Assembly (NCBI GenBank): GCA_013820875.1 | Contig: JACDHS010000034.1 | Coordinates: 1 to 40,738, forward strand | Length of the DNA stretch: 40,738 nucleotides | Reading direction: 5' to 3' | DNA from: Verrucomicrobiota bacterium | Lineage (GTDB): Bacteria; Verrucomicrobiota; Verrucomicrobiia; Limisphaerales; JACDHS01 | Shown: piece after piece, positions 17,819-25,452 of the stretch | Layout of the letters: each line of letters begins with the position of its first letter | Numbering within the stretch: position 1 is the first letter of the stretch | The notes under the pieces: model-generated | The model's input: only the letters and a program-made list of their open reading frames with translations | Told to the model about the DNA's origin: nothing | The model's database searches: none | Made by a program: the position numbers and the translations under genes

Positions 17819-18277
17819 ATGAAAAGAGGCAAAATCCCCCGCCCGGAAGATGGCCTGGAGACTACTTGTGCCGCACGAGCCTCTTATGGATTGAATTACG
17901 CCGGGGGGCTGATCCCGTCGTATCCTCAATTTGACACTAATCTGAACAAACAAAGCGAAGGAGGCGATGGTAAGAGATATATTGTGAGAGCAGCAAAGTT
18001 TAGGTGTTGCTTGCGCTTCATTTGGGGTGGGCCTGATTACGAGTGGGGAACCGGCAAAACGATCCAAAACATTACTCAACTGCGAGATAAGTTTTCAAAA
18101 ACCGGGCTCACTGTTGCAATTGTTGGGTGGAGGGATCCAGCGGGATTCGGGCATGTGGCGGTAATAACTCCAAACTATGATGATCAGCATGTAACGTTTT
18201 CACCTAACCTTGACTATAGCGTGGCGCAACCATTGGGGGCAGGGTCAGGGGCTGGCTGGATATGGATTCTAACGTGA
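17819..18277 (+). CDS. Tae4-like peptidoglycan amidase (NlpC/P60-type fold)
   Basis: The 152-residue protein has the hallmarks of type VI amidase effector 4 proteins. An N-terminal TCAARASYGLNYAGG places the putative catalytic Cys at 17. A GKRYIVRA segment sits near residue 55, and GWRDPAGFGHVAVI places the putative catalytic His at 112. A Trp-rich end (GWIWIL) closes the protein. Tae4 enzymes cleave the peptide stem of peptidoglycan. ATG 17819 is chosen because GGGAGG (17806-17811) lies seven bases before it; GTG 17813 is too close. Only 16 residues precede the Cys, fewer than family members I recall, and this part overlaps repeat-like sequence, so the N-terminus may be replaced. No signal peptide is visible and no secretion-system genes are nearby. 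The next gene, 14 bp downstream, may be its partner. Confidence 0.65.
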   Translation: MKRGKIPRPEDGLETTCAARASYGLNYAGGLIPSYPQFDTNLNKQSEGGDGKRYIVRAAKFRCCLRFIWGGPDYEWGTGKTIQNITQLRDKFSKTGLTVAIVGWRDPAGFGHVAVITPNYDDQHVTFSPNLDYSVAQPLGAGSGAGWIWILT

Positions 18278-18291
18278 GGCTCATCTGGAGT

Positions 18292-19344
18292 ATGAAATTT
18301 CTTTTTCTTCTTCTTCTGCCTGCATTAGTGGCATTCGGAGCTGAAGAACGAAAAATTTCTCTTCAAAGAGCGGCGGCAGTTGGGCATCTACAAGATAAAG
18401 ATTTAGGAGGAGTCCGTCGCGGAATATTTGAGTTGGATTGGGCGATACTTGACTCGACCGATATAGCGGTAGTCAAGTTTTATGGACGAGATACTGACGA
18501 ATGGACGATGCACATCACCACGCGTGATGGCCGTCTTGATACTGCCGGGCCGAATAAGGGATTACATAAGGCGTTGTCCACGGAGTTGGTTGCAAGAATA
18601 GTCAAAGAATCTATCGCTCAGTTTAAAGGGCGGTATGCCAATGCGAAGATGACTTTATTCGCTGCTGATATTCGCTTGTTTGAGGACGTGTGGAGCGATT
18701 TCTGCGCACAAGTGCGCGCCGAAGTGCTCAACAATGATAACGATTCAGTTGCCGCCTACGACTTGCGTTTGATGTTGATTGATCATCGTAAGCCTAGACA
18801 AGGGAGAGAAGATAGGCAGATGGTCACGATCGGCAAAAAGAGAAATTCGAGTCTTCAAATCAGAATTTACGAAGGTGTAGACGGGCGTTCAAAAGTGGAG
18901 CCTGAAGTTGACTTCAACGAAGCGGAACTTCCAACAAAAAGCAAAGAATTTGCGCAACTCAAGGAAAGTCTGGCTCCATTATGGAATGCCGAAAAGCTTT
19001 CCGAATCGGCAAAGAGATCGATCATTTCACAGGTAATGCTTATTGCTGATTACGTGCCGCTACGGGACCGCCTCTGGTTAATAGAAACTTGCCGGCGAAT
19101 CCTTACATCGGAATTCAAGCAAAGTAGTTTGGAGTTGGCTTTTCAGGAGCACGGCCTGCGCTTTTCCAAGATAGGGATATCAAGTGAGCTGCGCCTAATC
19201 GATCCATCTCAATTTTCGGACGGCTGGGGCTGGAAAGCAGCAGCTAATGCTAATGCACTAGGATTTCCGAAACAATTGCCATTCTCTATATCAATCGTTC
19301 CGATAGCGATCAAAAATGACGGTAACCCAACAAGCGAGCGATAA
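18292..19344 (+). CDS. Exported protein of unknown function, possible partner of the amidase
   Basis: The 350-residue protein from ATG 18292 has a clear signal peptide (MKFLFLLLLPALVAFGA, about 1-17) and no further membrane segment. ATG 18262 would overlap the amidase by 16 bp but would bury the signal peptide. I recognise no domain. The sequence is a mix of charged and aromatic residues (for example ELDWAILDSTDIAVVKFYGR), consistent with a soluble periplasmic or outer-surface protein. Its position just after a predicted peptidoglycan amidase suggests a protective or anchoring role. Known Tae4 immunity proteins are periplasmic but much smaller, near 100-120 residues, so this link is an inference. 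Confidence 0.6.
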   Translation: MKFLFLLLLPALVAFGAEERKISLQRAAAVGHLQDKDLGGVRRGIFELDWAILDSTDIAVVKFYGRDTDEWTMHITTRDGRLDTAGPNKGLHKALSTELVARIVKESIAQFKGRYANAKMTLFAADIRLFEDVWSDFCAQVRAEVLNNDNDSVAAYDLRLMLIDHRKPRQGREDRQMVTIGKKRNSSLQIRIYEGVDGRSKVEPEVDFNEAELPTKSKEFAQLKESLAPLWNAEKLSESAKRSIISQVMLIADYVPLRDRLWLIETCRRILTSEFKQSSLELAFQEHGLRFSKIGISSELRLIDPSQFSDGWGWKAAANANALGFPKQLPFSISIVPIAIKNDGNPTSER

Positions 19345-19625
19345 TTAAAAGTAATTGCGGAGAAAGTAGCTTGCTCAGCCTAATTCTTTGACCGGCATCT
19401 TTTTATCCGGCTGCACTAGTAATGCTGACGGGTTCATTGTTTCGATCAAAGGCAAATTCTTTGTGCTTCGAAAGCAACACGTCGGATGTCCGGAGAGGAT
19501 CATCACTTTGCTGTTAGCTGTTAAATTCTGATATTTTACCATATGGTGTTAGACGAGGATTTGTTCAGCCATCGCGTAGCAACAACGGCATACGAGGGAA
19601 CCTCCCATTGCCCCTGATAGGAACA
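19345..19625. other. Spacer with no recognisable gene
   Basis: The 281 bases between the exported protein and the methyltransferase fragment hold no convincing frame or hairpin terminator. AT content is somewhat higher than in the sulfatase array. Confidence 0.5.
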
Positions 19626-20012
19626 ATGATTGACCGTGAAACAGTAACTTGGGCATATCGCCTTTTTCTGGGACGAGAGCCGGAGAATGAAATCGTTATA
19701 AACGACAAGCTTGCGCATGGCACGATCGCTGATTTGCGTCGAGCTTTTTTGGCTTCCGTTGAGTTTCAACGCGCAAATGTTAGCGGCAAGACTGCCACAA
19801 TGAGCGGCCATGAGTCCCAGTTGAATGTTGAAACTGCAGCAAGTGACTGCGAATTGCGGACGATGTACGCACATTTGGAGGCGGTCTGGGAAAAGTTGGG
19901 GCAGGAGGAGCCGTTTTGGAGCGTGATCACTAGTGATCGGTTCCTTTCAAAGAATTTAAAGCTAGCCGATGGCTTCGTCCATTCAACTTTTAGGCCGGTA
20001 TCGTGGTTGTAG
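19626..20012 (+). pseudogene. 5' fragment of a SAM-dependent methyltransferase gene
   Basis: The first about 115 residues look like the N-terminal part of methyltransferases that begin with a DUF4214-like module: WAYRLFLGREPE followed by LRRAFLASVEF. The segment HLEAVWEKLGQEEPFWSVIT resembles the lead-in of such enzymes. The SAM-binding core that should follow is missing. Near 19983 the sequence changes to an IS66 transposase remnant on the other strand, and the frame runs into it and stops at 20012. ATG 19626 with AGGA just upstream is the likely original start. It is a truncated, non-functional remnant, probably from a glycan or polysaccharide modification locus. Confidence 0.6.
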
Positions 20013-20480
20013 TTTGTTCAACACCCGCTCCAGTCGCGCAACGACCATCTGATGATGCGCTGCCCGGAATAACCTCCCGTTCTTTCGCTCCGGCTTGTTT
20101 CTGGCGCAATTCACTTTCCCAAAGGTAAAAGCCAGCCGAACTGGCGCAATATCCAGCCAGCGATTGTGGGTCCTTGTTCTTTGGCTTTGAAAAAGCCGCG
20201 CCGCGCGTGTGTGTGCCCAACAGCCGAACAAGATCACTTCCTTGTGTTTAACGAAGGCGGGATAGGCGGAATACCCGTCGCACTGCAACAGGCCGCGAAA
20301 CTCTTTTCCAAGCAAGGAATCCAAGCAAGCCGCCGCGCGGTTGGCATGCCACTGGTAAACCACCAATCGTTCGGGACTCAGCCCGGTCCATAGATAACCT
20401 TGTCCGCATTTACCCGGCAGATCGGGGTTCTGGTAACGTATCGGTAATTCATCCAGTTGCGCGTAACTTTCCGCACAATT
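19983..20480 (-). pseudogene. IS66-family transposase remnant, frameshifted and truncated
   Basis: On the minus strand the peptide LDELPIRYQNPDLPGKCGQG, followed by GYLW, LQCDGYSAYPAF and FGCWAHTR, matches the DDE domain of IS66 transposases, including the DGY and CWAH motifs. After CWAHTR the match moves to another frame (GAAFSKPKNKDPQSLAGY, then WESELRQKQAGAKERE). It then returns to the first frame for FRAAHHQMVVARLERVLNKL. At least two frameshifts are therefore present. The N-terminal half of the transposase, its partner genes and both inverted ends are missing. It is dead and cannot mobilise itself. It abuts the cut-off methyltransferase gene. Confidence 0.85.
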
Positions 20481-20580
20481 TCGGCGCTTTTTACGACGGC
20501 ACTGCGGGGCGTAACAGTTCAGGTTGAGATTACGAAGTGACCCTTGTTTCGCAGTGCTTATGGCTGAATTCGTTGTCAAA

Positions 20581-20618
20581 AACCCAACATCATCTCAGGT
20601 GTTGGGTTCTATTTTTTT
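20581..20618 (+). terminator. Intrinsic terminator-like hairpin
   Basis: The stem AACCCAACA (20581-20589) pairs with TGTTGGGTT (20600-20608) around a 10-base loop and is followed by a run of seven T (20612-20618). It lies in the scar region between the IS66 remnant and the broken regulator. The plus-strand transcript that it originally ended is no longer recognisable. Confidence 0.6.
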
Positions 20619-20623
20619 AAAAC

Positions 20624-20870
20624 TCATCTCCGAGCAAAAATGCTTTCCAGCATTCGCATTTGCTCACCGCTCGGCGGACAAAGATCCCTTTCCCATTTGG
20701 AAATGAGCAATTCAGAAACTCCCATTGTTTTAGCCATCTGACTCTGTTTAGGTCCTCGTTCATAACGGCTTAGAAAGGAGGCGATCACCTAGAGTTTTTG
20801 GTGTTGTCGGAATAGGTTTTCTAACGTTACGGTTGTCTATGAATGGCAGGCGCGATATGCGGATTTTTCG
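20624..20870 (-). pseudogene. XRE-family HTH regulator broken by one frameshift
   Basis: The 3' part (20788 down to 20624) encodes SQMAKTMGVSELLISKWERD then a short tail; this is a typical XRE helix-turn-helix with its KWER recognition end. In a second frame just upstream the peptide PTTPKTLGDRLLSK is the usual lead-in of this family. Dropping one C at about 20765-20768 joins the two as DRLLSKRYERGPKQSQMAK, restoring a continuous regulator. The gene is thus a recent-looking pseudogene caused by a single-base insertion, unless that base is a sequencing error. The 5' end is uncertain. Small solo XRE proteins of this type often accompany mobile DNA, which fits the setting. Confidence 0.55.
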
Positions 20871-21010
20871 TTGTGCAATTCCCAACAGGGCTATTCTCCC
20901 CCGAGGAGAAGGAACCAGACAGCCCGCCGTGCAATAAATGCTCGCGGTTGAACACGGGACGTTTCCGATCAACTTGAGTGCCTATCCGGAAATTACTTTT
21001 GGTAATCGCT

Positions 21011-21118
21011 CTATTAACTGCCGTTTTAAGGATGGAATGGTGTCGGGATCGAGCGGATCACAAGGGGCTTGCCGCACCCGCCAAATTGAGTTTCCGGGAA
21101 CGTGGACAACACACTGTG
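21011..21118. repeat. 108-bp dispersed direct repeat, copy A
   Basis: This segment matches 40552-40658 with four substitutions and a one-base deletion. It begins CTATTAACTGCCGTTTTAAG and ends at GGACAACACACTGTG. Its last part also contributes to the hairpin at 21101-21127. It is non-coding in both places, since the deletion shifts every frame. Confidence 0.85.
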
Positions 21119-21132
21119 TTGCCCACGTTTTT
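21101..21132. terminator. Near-perfect palindrome with T-run
   Basis: Bases 21101-21127 form a palindrome with one mismatch (CGTGGACAACAC against GTGTTGCCCACG), followed by TTTTT on the plus strand. It overlaps the end of the 108-bp repeat. It could act as a terminator on the plus strand, or it may simply be the tip of the repeat. It is not followed by a T-run in the direction of the minus-strand topoisomerase gene. Confidence 0.45.
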
Positions 21133-21214
21133 AGTGACCTAAAGTGAAAAAAACCCTTAGTTATAGATCCCTGCGCATTTTCAAGGCTGACAAACTGGCC
21201 AGGGAATGACGCTT

Positions 21215-23323
21215 TTACGCAAACGCGACTTTGGTCGTGGTTCCCTCCGGCTCCCAATTCCGCGGCGGTTTGGAGTTGATGGATTGCACATCCTTGATCG
21301 AAATCTGGCGGCCCAGAGTCTTTGGGCTTTTCACGTCCAACTCGGCTGGACTACAGGTTTGCTGCGAGATCTTCTGGTGCGGGGCGGCTTTGTATTTGAT
21401 GTAAAGCGTTTCCGGCGTTTCCGGTTGGAAGTAGAGGATGCGGGATTTTGGCGGGATACAAAAATATTCCTTATCCATGATCGTTCCGCCGAAAGTGAAA
21501 CGTTTCAGGTAAGTCGCTTCCCGATTGGTGTAGGCGCAGGTGAACACCTGGTCGCGCTCGGGTAGAGCGCAGAAAATCACATCCGGCCCTATATACAACT
21601 TCTCTGGAAGCTGAATCACCTTGTAATGACCATCCTTGAACACGAGCAACAGTTTATCGAATTTCGTGCAATCGATGCGGAATTCGTCACCGGAAACCTT
21701 GAAGCCGATGTAACCGCTCTCGCGATCGTATGCGACTTTGAATGCCTTGAACGCGACTTCCTTGGCTTCCACTTCGTCGAACCGGCTGCTCTTGGTCAGG
21801 CGCGGATACAGCGGTCCGTATTTTGCGAGCAACCCTTCGAGATGGTTGATGACATAGTTGGTGAGATTCTTCAGGTGTTTGCGGGTGAGCGCCAACTCCT
21901 CTTTCACCTTCTCCATCTCGTCGCGATGTTTGTTGATGTCGAACAGCGAGATGCGACGAATGCGCACCTGTAGCAAACGCTCCACATCGGAATCGGTGAC
22001 GTCACGGATCAATTCCGCTTTGAAAGGTTTAAACCCTTCATAAACCGCTGCCATGACCGCCTCGTTCGTTTTGCACTGTTCGATCTTTTTGTAGATGCGT
22101 TCCTCGATGAAGATGCGTTCCAGGGTGCGGAAATGCAGTTCGTCCTGTAATTTGCCTTCCTTGATCTCCAGTTCGCGTTTCATCAGGTGAACGACCTGTC
22201 GCGTATTTTCATGGAGAACCTCGGTGACCGTCATTTCGACCGGACGATTGTCCTTGATCAAAATGATGCGGCTGGAAATTGAAACTTCGCAATCAGTGAA
22301 GGCGTAAAGCGCATCGACCAATTGTTCGGCACTCACACCGACCGGCGCCCTGACCTCGATCTCAACGGATTCCGAGGTGAAATCATTGATGCTACGGATT
22401 TTGATTTTGCCTTTGCGGGAGGCGTCTTCGATGGAGCCGATCAGCGAATCAGTTGTGGTGGTCGGCGGAATTTCTTTAATCACCACCGTGGAATCGTCCT
22501 TCACCTTGATCTTTGCGCGGACTTTGATGCTTCCTTTGCCATCGTTGTATTCACGCGCATCCATCAAGCCGCCCATGACAAAATCAGGCAGGCATTTGAA
22601 CGGTTGTTTCTTGAGAATGGCGATCTGCGCCTGGAGCAGTTCCGGGAAATTGTGCGGCAAAATACGTGCCGACAAACCCACCGCAATTCCTTCGGTGCCG
22701 AGCATCAGCAACATCGGCAACTTGGAAGGCAGCGTAACCGGTTCCTTGCTGCGCCCGTCGTAGGTCGGGACAAACTCAGTCAGTTCATCATTGAAAATTT
22801 CGTTGCGGGCGAGATCCGTCAGACGGCATTCGATGTAACGGGGAGCTGCCGCAGGATCGCCGGTATAAATGTTGCCGTAATTCCCCTGGCCCTCGATGAG
22901 ATACCGCTTATTGGTGATGACCACGAGCGCGTCGCCAATGGAAGCATCGCCGTGCGGATGATACTTCATCGTTTCACCCACGACATTCGCCACTTTAATA
23001 AAGCGGCCGTCATCCATTGTCTTGAGCGCCCAAAGAATGCGGCGTTGCACCGGCTTTAAGCCGTCGGCGATATGCGGGATGGCGCGGTCGCGGATAACGT
23101 AGCTGGCATATTCCAAAAAGCTCTGGTCCACGCGGCGGTGCAGGGCCAGTTCGCGGTTGCCGGGCACAAAAGGTTTATGCACCACGGCCTCGACGGCTTC
23201 GAGTTCCACGTGCGCTTCTCCGTTGCCATTTTTCGTGTTTGGATCGCCAGGTGTGCCGGTTGGCCCCTCTATTGGCAAATCGGGTTGGGCAGAATCGTTC
23301 TTCGATTTTTTCTTTTCGGTCAT
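21215..23323 (-). CDS. parC: DNA topoisomerase IV/gyrase subunit A
   Basis: Type IIA topoisomerase A subunit: breaks and rejoins both DNA strands, with the B subunit (GyrB/ParE) supplying ATPase function. The 702-residue protein carries the conserved YASYVIRDRAIPHIADGLKP start of the breakage-reunion domain at 72-91. HPHGDASIGDAL is at 122-133, and the catalytic Tyr163 is in APRYIECRL. The C-terminal part after about residue 480 is short and does not show obvious GyrA-box repeats, which favours a ParC-type subunit, close in style to Bacteroidetes ParC. The first about 50 residues form a low-complexity Lys/Gly/Pro-rich leader. No B-subunit gene is in the window. Family is certain; ParC versus GyrA is probable only. 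Confidence 0.9.
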   Translation of the reverse strand: MTEKKKSKNDSAQPDLPIEGPTGTPGDPNTKNGNGEAHVELEAVEAVVHKPFVPGNRELALHRRVDQSFLEYASYVIRDRAIPHIADGLKPVQRRILWALKTMDDGRFIKVANVVGETMKYHPHGDASIGDALVVITNKRYLIEGQGNYGNIYTGDPAAAPRYIECRLTDLARNEIFNDELTEFVPTYDGRSKEPVTLPSKLPMLLMLGTEGIAVGLSARILPHNFPELLQAQIAILKKQPFKCLPDFVMGGLMDAREYNDGKGSIKVRAKIKVKDDSTVVIKEIPPTTTTDSLIGSIEDASRKGKIKIRSINDFTSESVEIEVRAPVGVSAEQLVDALYAFTDCEVSISSRIILIKDNRPVEMTVTEVLHENTRQVVHLMKRELEIKEGKLQDELHFRTLERIFIEERIYKKIEQCKTNEAVMAAVYEGFKPFKAELIRDVTDSDVERLLQVRIRRISLFDINKHRDEMEKVKEELALTRKHLKNLTNYVINHLEGLLAKYGPLYPRLTKSSRFDEVEAKEVAFKAFKVAYDRESGYIGFKVSGDEFRIDCTKFDKLLLVFKDGHYKVIQLPEKLYIGPDVIFCALPERDQVFTCAYTNREATYLKRFTFGGTIMDKEYFCIPPKSRILYFQPETPETLYIKYKAAPHQKISQQTCSPAELDVKSPKTLGRQISIKDVQSINSKPPRNWEPEGTTTKVAFA

Positions 23324-23553
23324 TTCTTTGAGTAAATCCTATATTGCAAAGCTGATTTCCAAAGCAACTTGGAGAATCAGTCGGCAAAACAGGCCGAAAA
23401 ACTAGACCACGACCGGAATCTTGGCGAACAGAAATGTTCTGGAGAATGAAAGCCGGGTGTAAAACTGCGGCTCCCACCGAGTGGACATCGCACGTCGGAT
23501 GATATGTGTGCGGTTCCCGCCGAATGGCTATTCGCCGCTAAAAGATTTCGGTT

Positions 23554-25452
23554 CTACCAATCCTTGAAAGGTTGGCCAGGGTTCTTCCGTTCTTTCGGGG
23601 GCGGCCTGAAGATGAGCGGTTTTTCGTCCCGTTTTAATGCTTCCAGAAATTGTTCGGCTTGTTCCTCGGTCATCTTCCCGTCAGCAGGAGCCATTTCGCC
23701 TTCTTTCTCTTCGGCCTCTTGCTCTTCGCCGGGTTCGCCGGATTGACCATCCTTTTTCTGCTCCTCGTCCTGATTTTTCGCCTGTTGTTGCTCTTGCTCT
23801 TTCTGTTGCTGGTCTTTGTCGTCCTGTGACGGGTCTTGCTCTTTTTGATCGGAGTCTTGCTTCTGTTGTTCCTGATCCTGATCGTCTTGACCTGGGTCTT
23901 GTTTTTGCTGCTCCTGGTCCTTTTTCTCGCCGTTCTTGTCCTGTTTGTCTCCGGAATCCTGCTGCTGTTGCTCCTGCTTTAATTGTTCCAACATTTGTTT
24001 CACGAATTGGAAATTATTCTGGGCATCCGCATCCTCGGAGTTCAGTCGTAACGCATTCTCGTAATTTTTCAGGGCTTGTTCCCATGTCTGCTGTTTCTCT
24101 TTCGGGTCAGGATTGGGTTCCCCGAGTTGATACAGGGTATTGCCAAGGTTGTAATACGCTTTTTGTTGCAGTTCCAAATCAGGGGCAACTGTCGCAGTTT
24201 CGAAATGTTTCCGCGCGACATCGAACTGGTCGCTTCGATACGCAGCATCACCTGCATTATAATGTAACCGGACATCGTTTGTCTTTTTTGCCAGGAGCTT
24301 TTGATATTCGGCGAAGGCTTCATCGAATTTTCCCGCTTCATACTTCTTCTTCGCGGAACTGGGTGAGGCGAAGGCGAGCAGGGGAAGGAATATTACGCAC
24401 AGTGTCGCGGTGACTTTCTTCAGGTTTAAAGTGTTCTCGTTTGCTGCCGTTCGGTTCGTGCGGCGGCGTTGTGGCAAGAATATTTCCAACAGCAGAAGCA
24501 CAACCGCCAGCCCCAGGAACCAATGATATCTCTCCTTGTAATTCTTCACGAGTTTGCTTGTGGACTCGCCACGGGGCAGGGAAGCGAGACCTTTGTTGTA
24601 GAGTGCTTCCATGGCAGTGGTGCCGACGAGCGGCAGGTAAAAGCCGTTTCCTTTCGTGGCGATCTGTTGAAGAAGGTTTTCGTTTAACCGCGATTTCACG
24701 GCATTGCCCTGGTCATCTTTAAGAAACACCGGGTTGCCTCGTTCGTCGCGGATGCGAAGCAGTTCACCTTCGCGTGTGCCGATCCCGATGGTGAACAGTT
24801 TCAGGTCTGCTTTGGCTGCTTTTTCGGCGGCGACAATGGCATCGGCATCGTGGTCTTCGCCATCGGTGAAGAGGATGAGCACCTTATGGTTTTCGCTTTT
24901 TTCGAAAGCCTGGATGGCGGTTTCAATAGCCTCAGAAATGGCAGTGCCGCCCTGGGGAATGATGTTTACGTCCAAGGCTTCCACGCTCTGCCGAAACGCC
25001 TGCTCGTCGAGGGTGAGTGGGCATTGCAAAAAGGCGGTCCCGGCAAATGCGATCACACCGAAGCGATCCGACTTGGCGATCCTGGCGAGATCGTAGGCGG
25101 CCAGTTTGGCGCGCATCAGGCGATTCGGGGGAATGTCTTCAGCGAGCATGCTCTTCGATGTGTCAATTGCGACGATGATGTCGAGGCCTTGCACGGAAGT
25201 TTCCTTCCAACTGAATCCCCATTGCGGGCGCGCCAACGCGAACAGGGCAGAACTCGCGGCCAAAAACAAAAGAACGAGGCGAAGCTTTTGGCGCGCCTGC
25301 GAAACTCCAACGGTGAGGTGGGCGAGCAAACGCGATTGAACGAACTGGGCGACCAGCGTCTGTTTGCGGCGCCATGCCCAAAACAGAAAGATGCCGAGCG
25401 CCGGAATCAGCAGCGAGGCGAGCCCAAGGATTTCTGAATGCGCAAATTTCAT
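23554..25452 (-). CDS. BatB/BatC fusion: membrane VWA domain plus TPR and acidic Gln-rich tail
   Basis: Inner-membrane protein of the MoxR/Bat system. From ATG 25452 it has 632 residues. Membrane helices lie near 10-28 and 58-74. The VWA domain has its metal site DTSKS at 97-101, and another helix follows near 310-330. A signal-like hydrophobic stretch (VIFLPLLAFA) comes before TPR repeats in the region of about 375-485. A low-complexity Gln/Asp/Lys/Glu tail runs from about 492 to 590. The last residues (FLEALKRDEKPLIFRPPPKE and a terminal KDW) are typical of BatC. ATG 25452 overlaps the BatA stop in an ATGA, which decides the start and shows translational coupling. The internal hydrophobic stretch suggests fusion of separate batB and batC genes. 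Confidence 0.9.
   Translation of the reverse strand: MKFAHSEILGLASLLIPALGIFLFWAWRRKQTLVAQFVQSRLLAHLTVGVSQARQKLRLVLLFLAASSALFALARPQWGFSWKETSVQGLDIIVAIDTSKSMLAEDIPPNRLMRAKLAAYDLARIAKSDRFGVIAFAGTAFLQCPLTLDEQAFRQSVEALDVNIIPQGGTAISEAIETAIQAFEKSENHKVLILFTDGEDHDADAIVAAEKAAKADLKLFTIGIGTREGELLRIRDERGNPVFLKDDQGNAVKSRLNENLLQQIATKGNGFYLPLVGTTAMEALYNKGLASLPRGESTSKLVKNYKERYHWFLGLAVVLLLLEIFLPQRRRTNRTAANENTLNLKKVTATLCVIFLPLLAFASPSSAKKKYEAGKFDEAFAEYQKLLAKKTNDVRLHYNAGDAAYRSDQFDVARKHFETATVAPDLELQQKAYYNLGNTLYQLGEPNPDPKEKQQTWEQALKNYENALRLNSEDADAQNNFQFVKQMLEQLKQEQQQQDSGDKQDKNGEKKDQEQQKQDPGQDDQDQEQQKQDSDQKEQDPSQDDKDQQQKEQEQQQAKNQDEEQKKDGQSGEPGEEQEAEEKEGEMAPADGKMTEEQAEQFLEALKRDEKPLIFRPPPKERKNPGQPFKDW

Noticed and set aside
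17819-19344. Part of a type VI secretion locus
   Set aside because: The amidase resembles a type VI effector, but no Hcp, VgrG, PAAR or sheath gene is in the window, so only an orphan module can be claimed.
20982-21257. Minus-strand 91-codon frame over the 108-bp repeat
   Set aside because: It overlaps the end of parC, and the other repeat copy has a one-base deletion that destroys the frame.
22322-23059. Plus-strand frame of 245 codons opposite the topoisomerase gene
   Set aside because: Antisense to conserved ParC domains; a by-product of codon usage.
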